From IMG/VR virus record IMGVR_UViG_3300035670_000447, positions 1-43,189 of that record: a DNA stretch of 43,189 nucleotides. One strand, written 5' to 3'. Positions 15,177-24,925 of this stretch are shown in pieces. Position numbers and translations under genes: made by a program. Source of the DNA: a virus. Under the pieces are notes generated by a model that was not told the origin of the DNA, made no database searches, and saw nothing but the letters and a program-made list of their open reading frames with translations. Position 1 is the first letter of the stretch. Each line of letters begins with the position of its first letter.

Positions 15177-15377
15177 TTACTTAAACAGTCCTGTTATATA
15201 GTCTAACACATCAAAATTGAAGAATACAAAAGATATCCAGAATAGGATTACAACAAGTATAGCACAACAAACTAGCTTATTTTTAATTATCTCCCACAGT
15301 GAGATTACAACAACTCCAAATATTAGATAGAACCAAATATTGTATTGATTAAAATTAAAATAGTCAAACGGATTCAT
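15177..15377 (-). CDS. Small membrane protein, 66 aa
   Basis: Two hydrophobic segments, about residues 14-31 and 36-58, flank a short basic turn (EIIKNKL), a holin-like hairpin. I chose the ATG at 15377 (MNPFDYFNF), which shares bases with the TAA of the preceding 27-codon gene (TAATG), with a GGAAAT site upstream. The alternative start at 15404 would overlap that gene. Last gene of the lysis cassette; possibly a second holin or antiholin. Confidence 0.6.
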   Translation of the reverse strand: MNPFDYFNFNQYNIWFYLIFGVVVISLWEIIKNKLVCCAILVVILFWISFVFFNFDVLDYITGLFK

Positions 15378-15460
15378 TATGATACATTTCCACAATCTGA
15401 ACATATTGCTTTCTTTACTGAATAATCGTATGTATCAGCTCCACAATATGGACATTTCAT
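15377..15460 (-). CDS. 27-aa zinc-ribbon microprotein
   Basis: The frame begins MKCPYCGADTYDY and ends CSDCGNVS: two CxxCG knuckles 14 residues apart, a minimal zinc ribbon with almost nothing else. It is coupled to the next gene through TAATG. The regular knuckles and exact fit make it a likely real gene despite its size. Function unknown; it could be a regulator or a metal-binding accessory of lysis. Confidence 0.6.
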   Translation of the reverse strand: MKCPYCGADTYDYSVKKAICSDCGNVS

Positions 15461-15491
15461 GAATAAAAATCTATATAATTTTATAAAGAAC

Positions 15492-15758
15492 TTATTTGTC
15501 ATTGCCAGAAATAACTTTTATGCTACGGTATACACCAGCAGCGGTTAAACCATACATAAGACCGATTATACCATTTTTAACAGAAAAACCATATAATAAC
15601 AAGGCTAATGAGATACCAGAGATTATGTTTACATATGGTAAGAATTTATTTTTTAACATTACGTTAGTCTTAAAGAATTGTGTAATAGCCATAATGATTG
15701 GAATAATAATAGCATTATCTTTATTGTATATTAGGTCTAATATGTTTACGTCTATCAT
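15492..15758 (-). CDS. Holin-like protein, three spans
   Basis: The 88-residue protein has three hydrophobic segments (about 16-30, 41-60, 64-82) and a charged C terminus, the class I holin layout. Its ATG overlaps the stop of the M23 endopeptidase gene (ATGA), the usual holin/endolysin pairing. It would form membrane lesions that time release of the muralytic enzyme. Confidence 0.75.
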   Translation of the reverse strand: MIDVNILDLIYNKDNAIIIPIIMAITQFFKTNVMLKNKFLPYVNIISGISLALLLYGFSVKNGIIGLMYGLTAAGVYRSIKVISGNDK

Positions 15759-16555
15759 TTTCTTCTTGTAAAAAATAATTTTAATAACTCAAATATATTC
15801 ATATTCTCAAATCTACAATCACGTTGTTTCTGTAATTCTAATATAAGATTCTTGTCTTTTAAATAATCTTCTTTTAGAAATGCTAACTCTTTATTGATTG
15901 CATTTAAGCTGTTCTCTAAGAATGTTATACGTTTATCACGCTCAACTAATGTAGCTGAATTATGTGCATTAACACTTTGAAGTTCAGATATCTTCGAATT
16001 TAGTGCCTCTATCTGTTTAACATATTCTTCTATTGCTTTTGCTTCCATCTCGTACATTTGATATTCCTCCTTTATGAAATAATATGGATCGTAGAAATAA
16101 GTACTCACTTTATCCTTTGTCCATCCCTTAGGATAAAAGTTATAATTATTGTCGATTATAGAATTAGATATTGAGAAGTGTAAATGAGAACTCATGTTAT
16201 CCCAACCTGTATTACCACACTCTGCTATCTTCTGACCACACATTACAATATCGTTCTCTTTTACTATAATTGATCCCTTCTTTAAATGTGCATAGTGTAA
16301 GTAAACAACGCCATCTGATGAATTACATTTAATATATAAATGTTCACCATAACCTGGATAATTAGAACCAATGTAGATTATCTCACCATCACTGCATGCT
16401 ACTACTGGTTCACCATTATCTGCCATGCCAGATCCATAATTTATATCCCAGCCCTCATGGAAATATCCTAGATTACTCCATTGAAGAAATACATATCCTG
16501 CTTGTGTTGTAGGATACGATCCACTAAATCTCATAGGATAAACCCATTTATTCAT
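15755..16555 (-). CDS. M23 (LytM) peptidoglycan endopeptidase with coiled-coil tail
   Basis: Residues 20-135 are a LytM domain with zinc ligands H33 and D37 (HEGWD) and H126 of HLHFS, plus catalytic H87/H90 in YLHYAH. It cuts peptide cross-bridges of peptidoglycan. Residues 165-240 form a long coiled coil (KQIEALNSKISELQS, then ERDKRITFLENSL), and the C terminus is a basic amphipathic helix that could touch the membrane. No signal peptide is seen, so export needs a holin. Catalytic domain first and coiled coil last is unlike many endolysins. Confidence 0.88.
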   Translation of the reverse strand: MNKWVYPMRFSGSYPTTQAGYVFLQWSNLGYFHEGWDINYGSGMADNGEPVVACSDGEIIYIGSNYPGYGEHLYIKCNSSDGVVYLHYAHLKKGSIIVKENDIVMCGQKIAECGNTGWDNMSSHLHFSISNSIIDNNYNFYPKGWTKDKVSTYFYDPYYFIKEEYQMYEMEAKAIEEYVKQIEALNSKISELQSVNAHNSATLVERDKRITFLENSLNAINKELAFLKEDYLKDKNLILELQKQRDCRFENMNIFELLKLFFTRRK

Positions 16556-16559
16556 ATGA

Positions 16560-16781
16560 TTACTTTAACACAAAGCTCTTGACAATTTCAACCAAGATTA
16601 CCAATGTTGATGTCATTCCAGCTATCTTAAATGTTAAACCTCCAAGTTTTTCGTTTGTATCTTTAAGCCCAGCTTTTAATTCTAAATGACCATCCATTAA
16701 ATATTTGATGTCTTTAGCCAGTAACTCTATTTCATTTTCGAGTCTTAATGCTTTTAGATCGTCAAGGTTTTGTTTTGCCAT
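16560..16781 (-). CDS. XhlA-like protein, coiled coil plus one membrane span
   Basis: The 73-residue protein has a charged helix (NEIELLAKDIKYLMDGHLEL) and a C-terminal transmembrane segment (residues 50-69), the plan of hemolysin XhlA cell-lysis accessory proteins. It stands just upstream of the endopeptidase gene in the same transcript, as XhlA stands before lysin genes in Bacillus phages. It is likely a lysis partner. Confidence 0.65.
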   Translation of the reverse strand: MAKQNLDDLKALRLENEIELLAKDIKYLMDGHLELKAGLKDTNEKLGGLTFKIAGMTSTLVILVEIVKSFVLK

Positions 16782-16782
16782 A

Positions 16783-19700
16783 TTATTTTGCTATAACTAA
16801 TTTATATACTTCCTTAGTAAGAATACCCTTAGCTTTCATATCCCTTAGAAGATTTATTTTTTCTTCCTTTGTCTCTAATTCCGACAGTTTTTGTCGTAAA
16901 TATTTTGATCTTGTATCTACATTACTAGACTTTAGGACCCTGTCTGTATACGAAGTTAACAACGTATTCTTAATAAATTTATCATACACACTCTTAGTTA
17001 ACAACCCAGATTGTTTTTGTTTAGATAAAAAGTTACGTTTTTCTTCTGGTGTTTTTAATTTAGAATATTCCTCATACATCAATTTAGATAGTTTTGTCTC
17101 ATCGAGTATACTCTTTAATGCCTCCCTGGGTATCTTACCGCTCCTAACCTTATCTGATATAGCAGACCTTACATTATTAGCAGTAAGTGCCGATTTTAAT
17201 TCTCTCTCCGCTTTTAATTTCATTGTTGCGTCTTGTTGTTGTATATTATATATCTCATCTTGTGCTTTCCTCTCGCTTTCATTGCCATATGCACCATAGA
17301 ATTTATTTTTTGTTTGTGAGAATATCTTTGTGGGATTCATTGCCTGTTCGCCTACTGATCCAAAATAACCCTTAACTAACGCATCAGTGCGTAACGGAGA
17401 TGTATTTAATACACGTCCTGCTAACTTTGATATACTAGATGTTCTATCATCGTATTGTTCAGAAGGATCAACTCCCTCAAGTTTTGTTGGTACTATCTTG
17501 CGCCCAGTATACAGATTCTGATTTATTGCCTGTTCTAGTGCGGGTTTAATTACCTGTGGTGTTAACCCACCTACAAATTGTCTAAAGTTATCTTTACCAC
17601 CTAATGGCGATCCTATTGGTGATAGCGTATTAATAGTATCGAATGCTATGTTTACCAATGATTTACTGTCCTGTTTGTCAATGTTCTTTAATGTTTCTTC
17701 TGTCCAGTTTGTTACTACTTTCATATAGTGTCCCTTAGGTATCTTTATTGCATTTATCTTGTCATTATTAGTTATTTCATCAGCAGTTCTATCTCTTAAC
17801 ATTATAATAAAATAATTTTGCTTCTCTGATTCCGATACGTCTTTATAGTCTTCATAGTTCCTATTGTGCATATACAACATTGTTGTAGGTACTGCACCAA
17901 AAGACAACGCAGATATAGTTGCTTTCTTTGGATTCTCTTTTATCATATTGTATAGGTTAGCTGTACCCTGAACTGCGGGGTTTAGGAAAGGTATCACACT
18001 ATTTAATGTCTTCATTACATTTCCCATCTTATTAAAGTCTATGGTTATATTTCTAGCTCCATATGCTGCATCTAATTCTGATTCTCCAGTATCTTTACCA
18101 AGTTTATATCTCGCTGTTCTAGTTGTTTCTTCCATTATCCTGTTAAACTCATCTATCAATCCTACTGAGGAATTAACTACATGCTTAACATTCTCTACTA
18201 CTCCCTTAGGCTTTTTCTTAATTCCAGCTAGTTTCTCAACTGTTAACTCTGGTCTTTGTATTATAGCTGACAATCTAGTACCACCAAGCCCACCTGCTCG
18301 TTTTAACGCCTTATATTCATCGCCTTTATTAATAACCTGCATGAACGCTTGAGGGTATGAACTCCAGAACTTAACTAATGATGGTAAATCCTTCTTGGAT
18401 AATACATTTAATGAAGCATCTAACGTATCTTTTATTACATTTGTTATAGGAAATACTATGTTTTTAGTTACTACTCCGGCCTTATATAAATTATTAACTA
18501 CTCTTAATGCCCCAGTAAATGAATTTACTTGTTCAGAATTTAGATTCTTAACCGCAACTTCAATGTCTTTTGGAACCAGGTATGATACTGCCTTACCATT
18601 AACATATGAACGTATTAGACCATAGCCCTTAGGTGTCTCATTATCTTTAAACGTATTCTTTACTTTCTTAAGTATAGTATTATCTTCATCGTATCGTTCA
18701 AGATTTAAGAATGAATTGATTGTATTAATCTTTTCTCTGTATTTTATTAGTTTTATTGCCTTCTTTAATGAAGCATTTAATGTGTTACCAGTCTCTAATC
18801 CGCTACCAGTAACCTCATCATATGTTTCTACTCTTACCTTCTTTCCATTCTTTTCTATATATGATACATCCACATTCGTCTTGTACTTCTTGAACCCCTT
18901 AATTGGAGACTGACCACCTGCATCCAATGAACCACCAAAATTCTTTATATTGCCATTATCATCAATATCATCTGTTATATGTTTTAATACCTCAAAAGTG
19001 CTATATGTTTTGTTGCCACCAATTATCTTATCGATTGTCTTCTTATCAAATCTAGTTCCTTCTAATCCCTTTAGTAATCCGTTCATTGAATCACTTAATT
19101 GTTGGGATACTTGATTAAGCTGTGCAAATTTATCTGGACCCAGTCTGTTTGCTAGAGATTGTATACCACTCTCTACTTCATCCTTATTTAATTCTGTCCT
19201 TACATTTCTAGATATTAATTCTTTCATTCTGTTCAATCTCATTACCACATCCAGGTCATCAAGATTATCTGATACGGATCTCAACGGAGCCTTAAATATA
19301 TCTTCTATCTCTTGTTCTGACTTTGCGTCTATACCGTTATACATCTGGAATATTGTTCTTGGGTCTCCGATAGAGGATAGCTCTGTCTTAGTTAGTTTGC
19401 TATTGGGTTTGTTTAATAGAAATTCCGTTGATTTATTTATTGGCGAGTATTGATCTAATATATTATTATTCACCCAGTCTTTCATCATTGACCAAGATTC
19501 CTTTTTCAATGGTGAAAATCCCTCTTTCTTTAACTTATCCTCTCGCATCTGGATTCCTTTAACTGATGATTCTTTTAATCTTTTAACTATCTCATCTCCA
19601 GACGGTACGGGCTTAGTAACATTATCTTTAACATCTAATGTGTTAGTATTAGTTTGTTTAACGTTATTACCAACTAATCCAAGTGAATAGTTGTTTACGT

Positions 19701-20910
19701 TATTAGCAGTGTTATTCAATACGGGGTTTAGATAATCACTAGACCCAGCATCTTTATATTTCTGTTGTAACCTCCTACCTAATGCTTTTATCACAGCCTC
19801 GTCGCTAGATTTATAATTAGTCTTCTTGGATATTGATTGTATTACTTTATCTCTCTCTGCCTCTGTAAGATAGTTATCTGATAATAATTGTATCTGTTTT
19901 AATGCCTCTTGTTTCTTGAGATTAACATTACGACCTTTGTATACATCCTTTGCATACTGTTTTTTATCGTATAAAACATCTATTGCCTGATCTAATACTG
20001 AAACATCGTCTGGATGTATACTTTGTGACTTAGCCAATTTATTTACTGATACATTATCACCCTTCTGTAATGCACCCATTGCAGATCTTATCGGATTAAA
20101 CTTTAATGATATACCGTTAGTCTGAGGATCTTGTTGCACCTCTATACCAGCCATAAGTGATTTTAATGCTTCTTTGCCTAGTCCCTTAATCTTCCCCTTA
20201 TATCCGCTTGCATCTAAGGCTTTTATCATACCGCCTGTAGTGCCTCCTGTTATAGTATCAAACAATACATCGTTAGCTAACGATTCGCCAACATTACCTC
20301 CTTTTACTAACGTTTCTACTCCAGACGTTAGTGTCATCGGTAAACCTCTTACTGCTGAAGATATACCAGTAGACGCAATCTTTCCTATAGCATTCCTAGA
20401 CGTAGCAAGTTTATTGATTGGGCCTAATCCTTTTGCTGATATTGATGATGGATCAAGACCCATACCAGTAGCAAATTGCATAGCCATAGGTAATAATGAG
20501 CCACCAGTTCTTGAGATTTTCTCTGTATTGGTTATAGGAGTATTAGCCATTATGTTCCTATATAATAATGACATCGGTGACGCAGACCTGTATCCTTCTA
20601 ATATCTGAGGGGCTACCTTACCATATGTTCCAGCTTTTAATTGATTACTAAACTGTTCGTTACCAGTCTGGAATTGGCTTGAGGTAGGTACAAACGTTTC
20701 TAACAAAGCATTCTTTGTTGCGTTTACTGCACGTTGTGGATTCTGTGCTATCTTTTTTGCTGTAGGTATTAACAATTTACTAGCTAATACTGTCGGACTC
20801 AAAGAGGCAGACGCTATATCTGCACCAGTACCAATAGTCTTGGCATTATTTTTAATAAAGCTAGAAGCAACATTTAATGCGCTCCTAGCCTTCTCTAATA
20901 AGTTCGCCAT
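16783..20910 (-). CDS. Large internal virion/ejection protein with LPD38-like region, 1375 aa
   Basis: This very large protein follows the nozzle and tail genes. The central region (about 790-1040) matches the LPD38 polyvalent-protein pattern: NIVFPITNVIKDTLDA, a helix block, then YGARNITIDFNKMG and VIPFLNPAVQGTANLY. The N-terminal 150 residues have Gly/Ala-rich hydrophobic helices, and the C-terminal 300 are lysine-rich helices. Such proteins sit in the head or are injected with DNA, and may form a channel through the cell envelope. No transglycosylase motif seen. The role is from family and place. Confidence 0.72.
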   Translation of the reverse strand: MANLLEKARSALNVASSFIKNNAKTIGTGADIASASLSPTVLASKLLIPTAKKIAQNPQRAVNATKNALLETFVPTSSQFQTGNEQFSNQLKAGTYGKVAPQILEGYRSASPMSLLYRNIMANTPITNTEKISRTGGSLLPMAMQFATGMGLDPSSISAKGLGPINKLATSRNAIGKIASTGISSAVRGLPMTLTSGVETLVKGGNVGESLANDVLFDTITGGTTGGMIKALDASGYKGKIKGLGKEALKSLMAGIEVQQDPQTNGISLKFNPIRSAMGALQKGDNVSVNKLAKSQSIHPDDVSVLDQAIDVLYDKKQYAKDVYKGRNVNLKKQEALKQIQLLSDNYLTEAERDKVIQSISKKTNYKSSDEAVIKALGRRLQQKYKDAGSSDYLNPVLNNTANNVNNYSLGLVGNNVKQTNTNTLDVKDNVTKPVPSGDEIVKRLKESSVKGIQMREDKLKKEGFSPLKKESWSMMKDWVNNNILDQYSPINKSTEFLLNKPNSKLTKTELSSIGDPRTIFQMYNGIDAKSEQEIEDIFKAPLRSVSDNLDDLDVVMRLNRMKELISRNVRTELNKDEVESGIQSLANRLGPDKFAQLNQVSQQLSDSMNGLLKGLEGTRFDKKTIDKIIGGNKTYSTFEVLKHITDDIDDNGNIKNFGGSLDAGGQSPIKGFKKYKTNVDVSYIEKNGKKVRVETYDEVTGSGLETGNTLNASLKKAIKLIKYREKINTINSFLNLERYDEDNTILKKVKNTFKDNETPKGYGLIRSYVNGKAVSYLVPKDIEVAVKNLNSEQVNSFTGALRVVNNLYKAGVVTKNIVFPITNVIKDTLDASLNVLSKKDLPSLVKFWSSYPQAFMQVINKGDEYKALKRAGGLGGTRLSAIIQRPELTVEKLAGIKKKPKGVVENVKHVVNSSVGLIDEFNRIMEETTRTARYKLGKDTGESELDAAYGARNITIDFNKMGNVMKTLNSVIPFLNPAVQGTANLYNMIKENPKKATISALSFGAVPTTMLYMHNRNYEDYKDVSESEKQNYFIIMLRDRTADEITNNDKINAIKIPKGHYMKVVTNWTEETLKNIDKQDSKSLVNIAFDTINTLSPIGSPLGGKDNFRQFVGGLTPQVIKPALEQAINQNLYTGRKIVPTKLEGVDPSEQYDDRTSSISKLAGRVLNTSPLRTDALVKGYFGSVGEQAMNPTKIFSQTKNKFYGAYGNESERKAQDEIYNIQQQDATMKLKAERELKSALTANNVRSAISDKVRSGKIPREALKSILDETKLSKLMYEEYSKLKTPEEKRNFLSKQKQSGLLTKSVYDKFIKNTLLTSYTDRVLKSSNVDTRSKYLRQKLSELETKEEKINLLRDMKAKGILTKEVYKLVIAK

Positions 20911-20920
20911 AATCTTTTAA

Positions 20921-21961
20921 TTAAAATGATTCAAAGTCTGGTAACGATTCCTCTTGATTATTCTTAGACTTAGTAGACAGATAACCAGATAAACCTTGTA
21001 TGTCACCAGATAACAATGGTTCAATTCCTGCACCCTCGTTTATCTGTAAGTTTGTCTTTTGTAATATTGAGGCTAATTCACCAGCCCTCTTTACTGCAAA
21101 ATCATTTAATGCTTCTTGTGAGGTTTGAGTCGCTTTTCTTATACTAGCCACTTGATTCTGAAATTGAGCCAAGGCCTTCGAGTTCTCCATTGCCATCTGT
21201 CTTTGTGCCTCTGCCTGGCTCAATCCTAATTTACTCATATTGTTTCTAATTGCTGATAACTTTTCCCTGAACTCTGCCTGTACCTGTTTAAGTGATAGAT
21301 TCTTCTGGTTCTCCAGGTCTATTAATTTCTGATTATAGAAATCATTAACCCTACCCATCTCTGATCTTATATTTTGTACATTACCTGCTAACGCATTCTT
21401 AGCGTTACCCATCTGTTCAGCTGTAGTCCTACCTAGTAATTCACCATACGCATCACCCGCAGAACTCCCAGAGAATTGTTGACCTCTCGTACTTAACTCA
21501 TTAAACAACCTCCTTGCTTGGTTTAATGCACCAGTCGTATCTCGTCTGGCTGTTTCTTCTTGTCCTCTTAATTGAGATAAACTTGATTCTCTCTGTTGGT
21601 TTAACATTGGGACCGCAGATCCATATTGATTTAATATCTCTTGTTCTGCTACATTCTGCAATGGACCTAGTTGTTCTTGTTGAGCCTTAAGTTCATCCTG
21701 TTGTTGTTTATACGCGTCATTTACACCAGCATATTCGTTTGATATTTGTTGCAATAATAGATTCTTCGCATTTGTAGCTGACGTTATATCATCATTATAT
21801 CCACCAGCACCACCACTGTTTGTGGTACTAGCTCCTAATACCGTGCCTGATTGTGCTAACGGAATCTTTTTACTATAATCACCCGCCTGTAGATTTTGTG
21901 ATACAACAGGATTATATACTGGTAACATTGGACCAATCATTTGTCTCATTAGATTTGCCAT
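20921..21961 (-). CDS. Coiled-coil internal virion or tail protein, 346 aa
   Basis: Glutamine- and alanine-rich, with long predicted coiled coils (DAYKQQQDELKAQQEQL; LSLKQVQAEFREKLSAI) and a Gly/Ser-rich N terminus. Composition and position, next to the giant internal protein, fit a P22 gp7/gp16-like ejection protein or tail needle component. No named family recognised. Its 5' end overlaps the 49-codon gene in another frame. Confidence 0.6.
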   Translation of the reverse strand: MANLMRQMIGPMLPVYNPVVSQNLQAGDYSKKIPLAQSGTVLGASTTNSGGAGGYNDDITSATNAKNLLLQQISNEYAGVNDAYKQQQDELKAQQEQLGPLQNVAEQEILNQYGSAVPMLNQQRESSLSQLRGQEETARRDTTGALNQARRLFNELSTRGQQFSGSSAGDAYGELLGRTTAEQMGNAKNALAGNVQNIRSEMGRVNDFYNQKLIDLENQKNLSLKQVQAEFREKLSAIRNNMSKLGLSQAEAQRQMAMENSKALAQFQNQVASIRKATQTSQEALNDFAVKRAGELASILQKTNLQINEGAGIEPLLSGDIQGLSGYLSTKSKNNQEESLPDFESF

Positions 21962-22061
21962 ATCTCTTGTTTGTTAGTCGGCTTATACCAACCCCTATAA
22001 GAGATATTGATATTAGCAGTACTATATCTATATAATATGTAAGATAATTATTGTTCGTCAT
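21912..22061 (-). CDS. Small membrane protein, 49 aa, overlapping the next gene
   Basis: The frame begins MTNNNYLTYY and has one hydrophobic helix (IDIVLLISISLIGVGI) and a polar C terminus. It starts 4 bases after the upstream stop codon and overlaps the following gene by 50 bases in a different frame. It accounts for an otherwise empty 100-bp gap in a crowded operon, but translation is unproven. Confidence 0.4.
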   Translation of the reverse strand: MTNNNYLTYYIDIVLLISISLIGVGISRLTNKRYGKSNETNDWSNVTSI

Positions 22062-22065
22062 ATAT

Positions 22066-22980
22066 CTAGTCATTTGCTGGTTCTAGCCATCCCCTCACAG
22101 ATATTCTATAATGAGCTGTACCAGTATTTGTATAATAAATAATATTCTTGTTTGCATCTAACTCTTGAAAGCCACATGTTGACTCCCATTCATTCGCACT
22201 AGTAGTATTTATTTCTATATATGTCTGTCCTTGATTTGCTAAGGCAGGAATTGTTATTGCAAACTGACCACCACTACTACTGCCAGTATAATATCTCATA
22301 AACAATTCAGCAGACGTAGCAGTTGTCGATACAATACTAGCAAGACTCAATGTTACCCATGAGAGTAATGTAGCATTGTCTGATGAGAAATCCCAGATTG
22401 TTAGATCTGATAAATTCCTTCTAACATGATTGTTTAAACTCTTATTACTAACACCAAAAGAACTAGCTTTTAGATGACTTTTAGTTATTATGTCACCACT
22501 TGTTATTGTGCCAACACTTAACGTGTTAGATACACTCAATCCATACAATGACAATGTTGATAGCGAAAGTCCTACTACACTAGCACCACTAATATTTAAC
22601 ATACTTGTTATTGTTGCTGTTGATGCCTTAATAGACGTACCTGTTATATCATTGTTTAACACTGTGGTTAACGCACCTAACATATCATTCCAGTACTCAA
22701 CAGTAAATGTCGCTTCTACTATTGCTCCAGAGGAATGTGACTTTCCGTTTGATCTATCACATCCTGTTAAATCGTTACCTGATATTCCAGTATATGATAT
22801 AACCTCTCTGTCTGTAGGTGTTGAAGTACCACCACTATCAACCCTGTCAATTACTATCAATGATGGATATTGCAATCCTGATGTACTTGTTAACGTTATT
22901 GTTGTTTGACTGGCATCTATGTCGCCATTTAACGTTGTTGCTACAAAATTACTTGTAGGTGCCTTGTAGAAATTTGCCAT
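22066..22980 (-). CDS. Tail appendage or fibre-like protein, 304 aa
   Basis: The N terminus (residues 15-95) is a beta-sandwich-like virion-attachment segment. It includes TITLTSTSGLQYPSLIVIDR, then DREVISYTGISGNDLTGCDR, a pattern frequent at fibre N termini of short-tailed phages. Serine/threonine-rich beta repeats and a C-terminal lectin-like beta domain (YRISVRGWLEPAND) follow. Possibly a second receptor-binding protein. Family level only. Confidence 0.65.
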   Translation of the reverse strand: MANFYKAPTSNFVATTLNGDIDASQTTITLTSTSGLQYPSLIVIDRVDSGGTSTPTDREVISYTGISGNDLTGCDRSNGKSHSSGAIVEATFTVEYWNDMLGALTTVLNNDITGTSIKASTATITSMLNISGASVVGLSLSTLSLYGLSVSNTLSVGTITSGDIITKSHLKASSFGVSNKSLNNHVRRNLSDLTIWDFSSDNATLLSWVTLSLASIVSTTATSAELFMRYYTGSSSGGQFAITIPALANQGQTYIEINTTSANEWESTCGFQELDANKNIIYYTNTGTAHYRISVRGWLEPAND

Positions 22981-22981
22981 A

Positions 22982-24925
22982 TTATTTTATCCAAGTATAA
23001 GGTACATCGCTTAGCTCCATCGGTGTATATGTCGAGGATATACCTAATAACTCATAACTATCATTTGTTCCAGATGTAATTATTACAAACTGTATTGTTC
23101 TAGCAATCTTATCTAGATATAATAATATAATATTCTCGTTAGTGTTAGAAGCTGTTACATATCCATTACTATCTGCAAACTGTACGCCACCAAATACATT
23201 AGGACCCCATCCAGCACTTGTACTCCCAGACTCCTGACTTACTGCTATCAACCTAGACGTATTGTTTACACCACTCCTATCTTCGTTTAATATCTTTATT
23301 ACCACGTCGCCAGACACATTCTTAATATTTATAAACGACTCGTAGAAGTTCTTGAATAAATGCCAATTTTTTACATCTATCTTTTTTGTCTTTAAAGATG
23401 TTGAGAAACCTACACCAATATCATCCTTGTATTGAGCCTTAAATTCTATTACTCTTGGGCTGTCCTTAGCACCACATAACCACGTCTCTGTACCAGTACT
23501 ATCATAATATACCAGGAATCCATTTATACTATAATCATGTATCCATGGGCCTAGCCATGCTAATCTCTCTCTATCATATACCAGTGTCTGTTTAGTGTCT
23601 GGAAAAGTAATAATATACTTCTTGTCTATATAAGCTGAGCTTGCATCCCTTAATTGCGATGTAGACTTGGATATATAAAATGATCTAACTCTTGCACTTA
23701 ACTCGTTGGTACGCAACACATTTAATATATTTGGCTCATATCCGAGTACATAAACACCATCCCTAGACAAATAGAATACATCATTCTCTACGGCTATTAT
23801 TGATTTACTCGATACTGCACCATGCGAATTGGTTATTAACTGAGCTATTGGCACTGCCACCGCATAGTTGCCAAAATTCTCTATGGTGATTGACACACTC
23901 CATATACTCTTCTCCTTAAATACTATGATCTTATTCTCTACTACTTGTAGTCCTGTTATCATGTCACCGCTATCCTTGTCTATGTCGATATACCCACCAC
24001 CTTTTGACCAGTGGAAATTCTCTGCGTTAGACGATTTACCACTAAACATTAATCTTGATGGATTGCCTTTTATACCCGCTAATAATAATCTACTATCATA
24101 TCTCTGAATGTATTTTGCAATGTGACCACCAGTAGTATCACTAGTTGGAGTTTCGGCTAACAAGGCAGGTTCATTATTCTCATTATCTATAAAGGTCAAT
24201 GAGTTAGACGGATTCCTAGCAATGAATGTCTCATTACCTGATTCTCTTCCATATATAACATAACCCTTAACTGCACTCGCAGGGCTTGATCCAGACCAAG
24301 TTATCTTAACTGAAGTTTCAGAAAGGTCACGTGGGAGATTACTCAATGTTACCGCAGTACTCGCTAACGTTTCGCCAACCTCGCTTTCAGCTGATATTCT
24401 CCATGAGTAGGTGTATGTACCAGATACACCAGACATATTTGTAGCTAATACACTATATGGAACAGTCAATGTTGCATACGATAGTATTGTAGCTCCATTG
24501 TACTTTCTAAATGAATCGTAACCGTTAACAATGTACACATTGTCATTGAGTTGTGTCATTTGTGCATCATAACCAGACGCCCAACTTGCTCCTGAGATTA
24601 TAGAATATGATGATCCAGACTTCTTAACAAGATATCCACTATCTGTTAGTGCTAATAATTCATTATTATTATCTACATCATAGTATCCGAATAGTCCTCT
24701 TACTGAACCAGTAGCACCAGCAGTATTGTATAAACTACTACCCCATCTCTTAGTAGGCACTCCAGCACCAATTAACATTATGTTCTTTGCTTCAACTAAT
24801 TCATCATCGCGTATCTCATTTTCATTTAATAATGTATTAAGTCCACGTCTAAATGTGTTTAATTGTATAACCTTCTTGTTATTAACAATGGGCTTGTCTT
24901 GATTGTCATATAGTATGCTAGACAT
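22982..24925 (-). CDS. Tail nozzle / DNA stabilisation protein (beta-propeller, P22 gp10-like)
   Basis: The 647-residue protein opens with the diagnostic NTFRRGLNTLLNENEIRDDELVEAKNI (two conserved blocks, at 24-34 and 38-48). It continues with repeated four-stranded blade-like segments (LNDNVYIVNGYDSFRKYNG; YISKSTSQLRDASSAYID). A fibronectin type III-like insert appears around 170-260 (TYTYSWRISAESEVGET). P22 gp10 and SU10 nozzle proteins close the tail and hold DNA in the head. A GGAGG site lies 7 bases before its ATG, one of the few good Shine-Dalgarno sequences here. Confidence 0.8.
   Translation of the reverse strand: MSSILYDNQDKPIVNNKKVIQLNTFRRGLNTLLNENEIRDDELVEAKNIMLIGAGVPTKRWGSSLYNTAGATGSVRGLFGYYDVDNNNELLALTDSGYLVKKSGSSYSIISGASWASGYDAQMTQLNDNVYIVNGYDSFRKYNGATILSYATLTVPYSVLATNMSGVSGTYTYSWRISAESEVGETLASTAVTLSNLPRDLSETSVKITWSGSSPASAVKGYVIYGRESGNETFIARNPSNSLTFIDNENNEPALLAETPTSDTTGGHIAKYIQRYDSRLLLAGIKGNPSRLMFSGKSSNAENFHWSKGGGYIDIDKDSGDMITGLQVVENKIIVFKEKSIWSVSITIENFGNYAVAVPIAQLITNSHGAVSSKSIIAVENDVFYLSRDGVYVLGYEPNILNVLRTNELSARVRSFYISKSTSQLRDASSAYIDKKYIITFPDTKQTLVYDRERLAWLGPWIHDYSINGFLVYYDSTGTETWLCGAKDSPRVIEFKAQYKDDIGVGFSTSLKTKKIDVKNWHLFKNFYESFINIKNVSGDVVIKILNEDRSGVNNTSRLIAVSQESGSTSAGWGPNVFGGVQFADSNGYVTASNTNENIILLYLDKIARTIQFVIITSGTNDSYELLGISSTYTPMELSDVPYTWIK

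Noticed and set aside
15755-16555. Tail-associated M23 peptidase instead of endolysin
   Set aside because: The overlap with a holin-like gene and XhlA-like neighbour favour lysis, although a virion role cannot be excluded.
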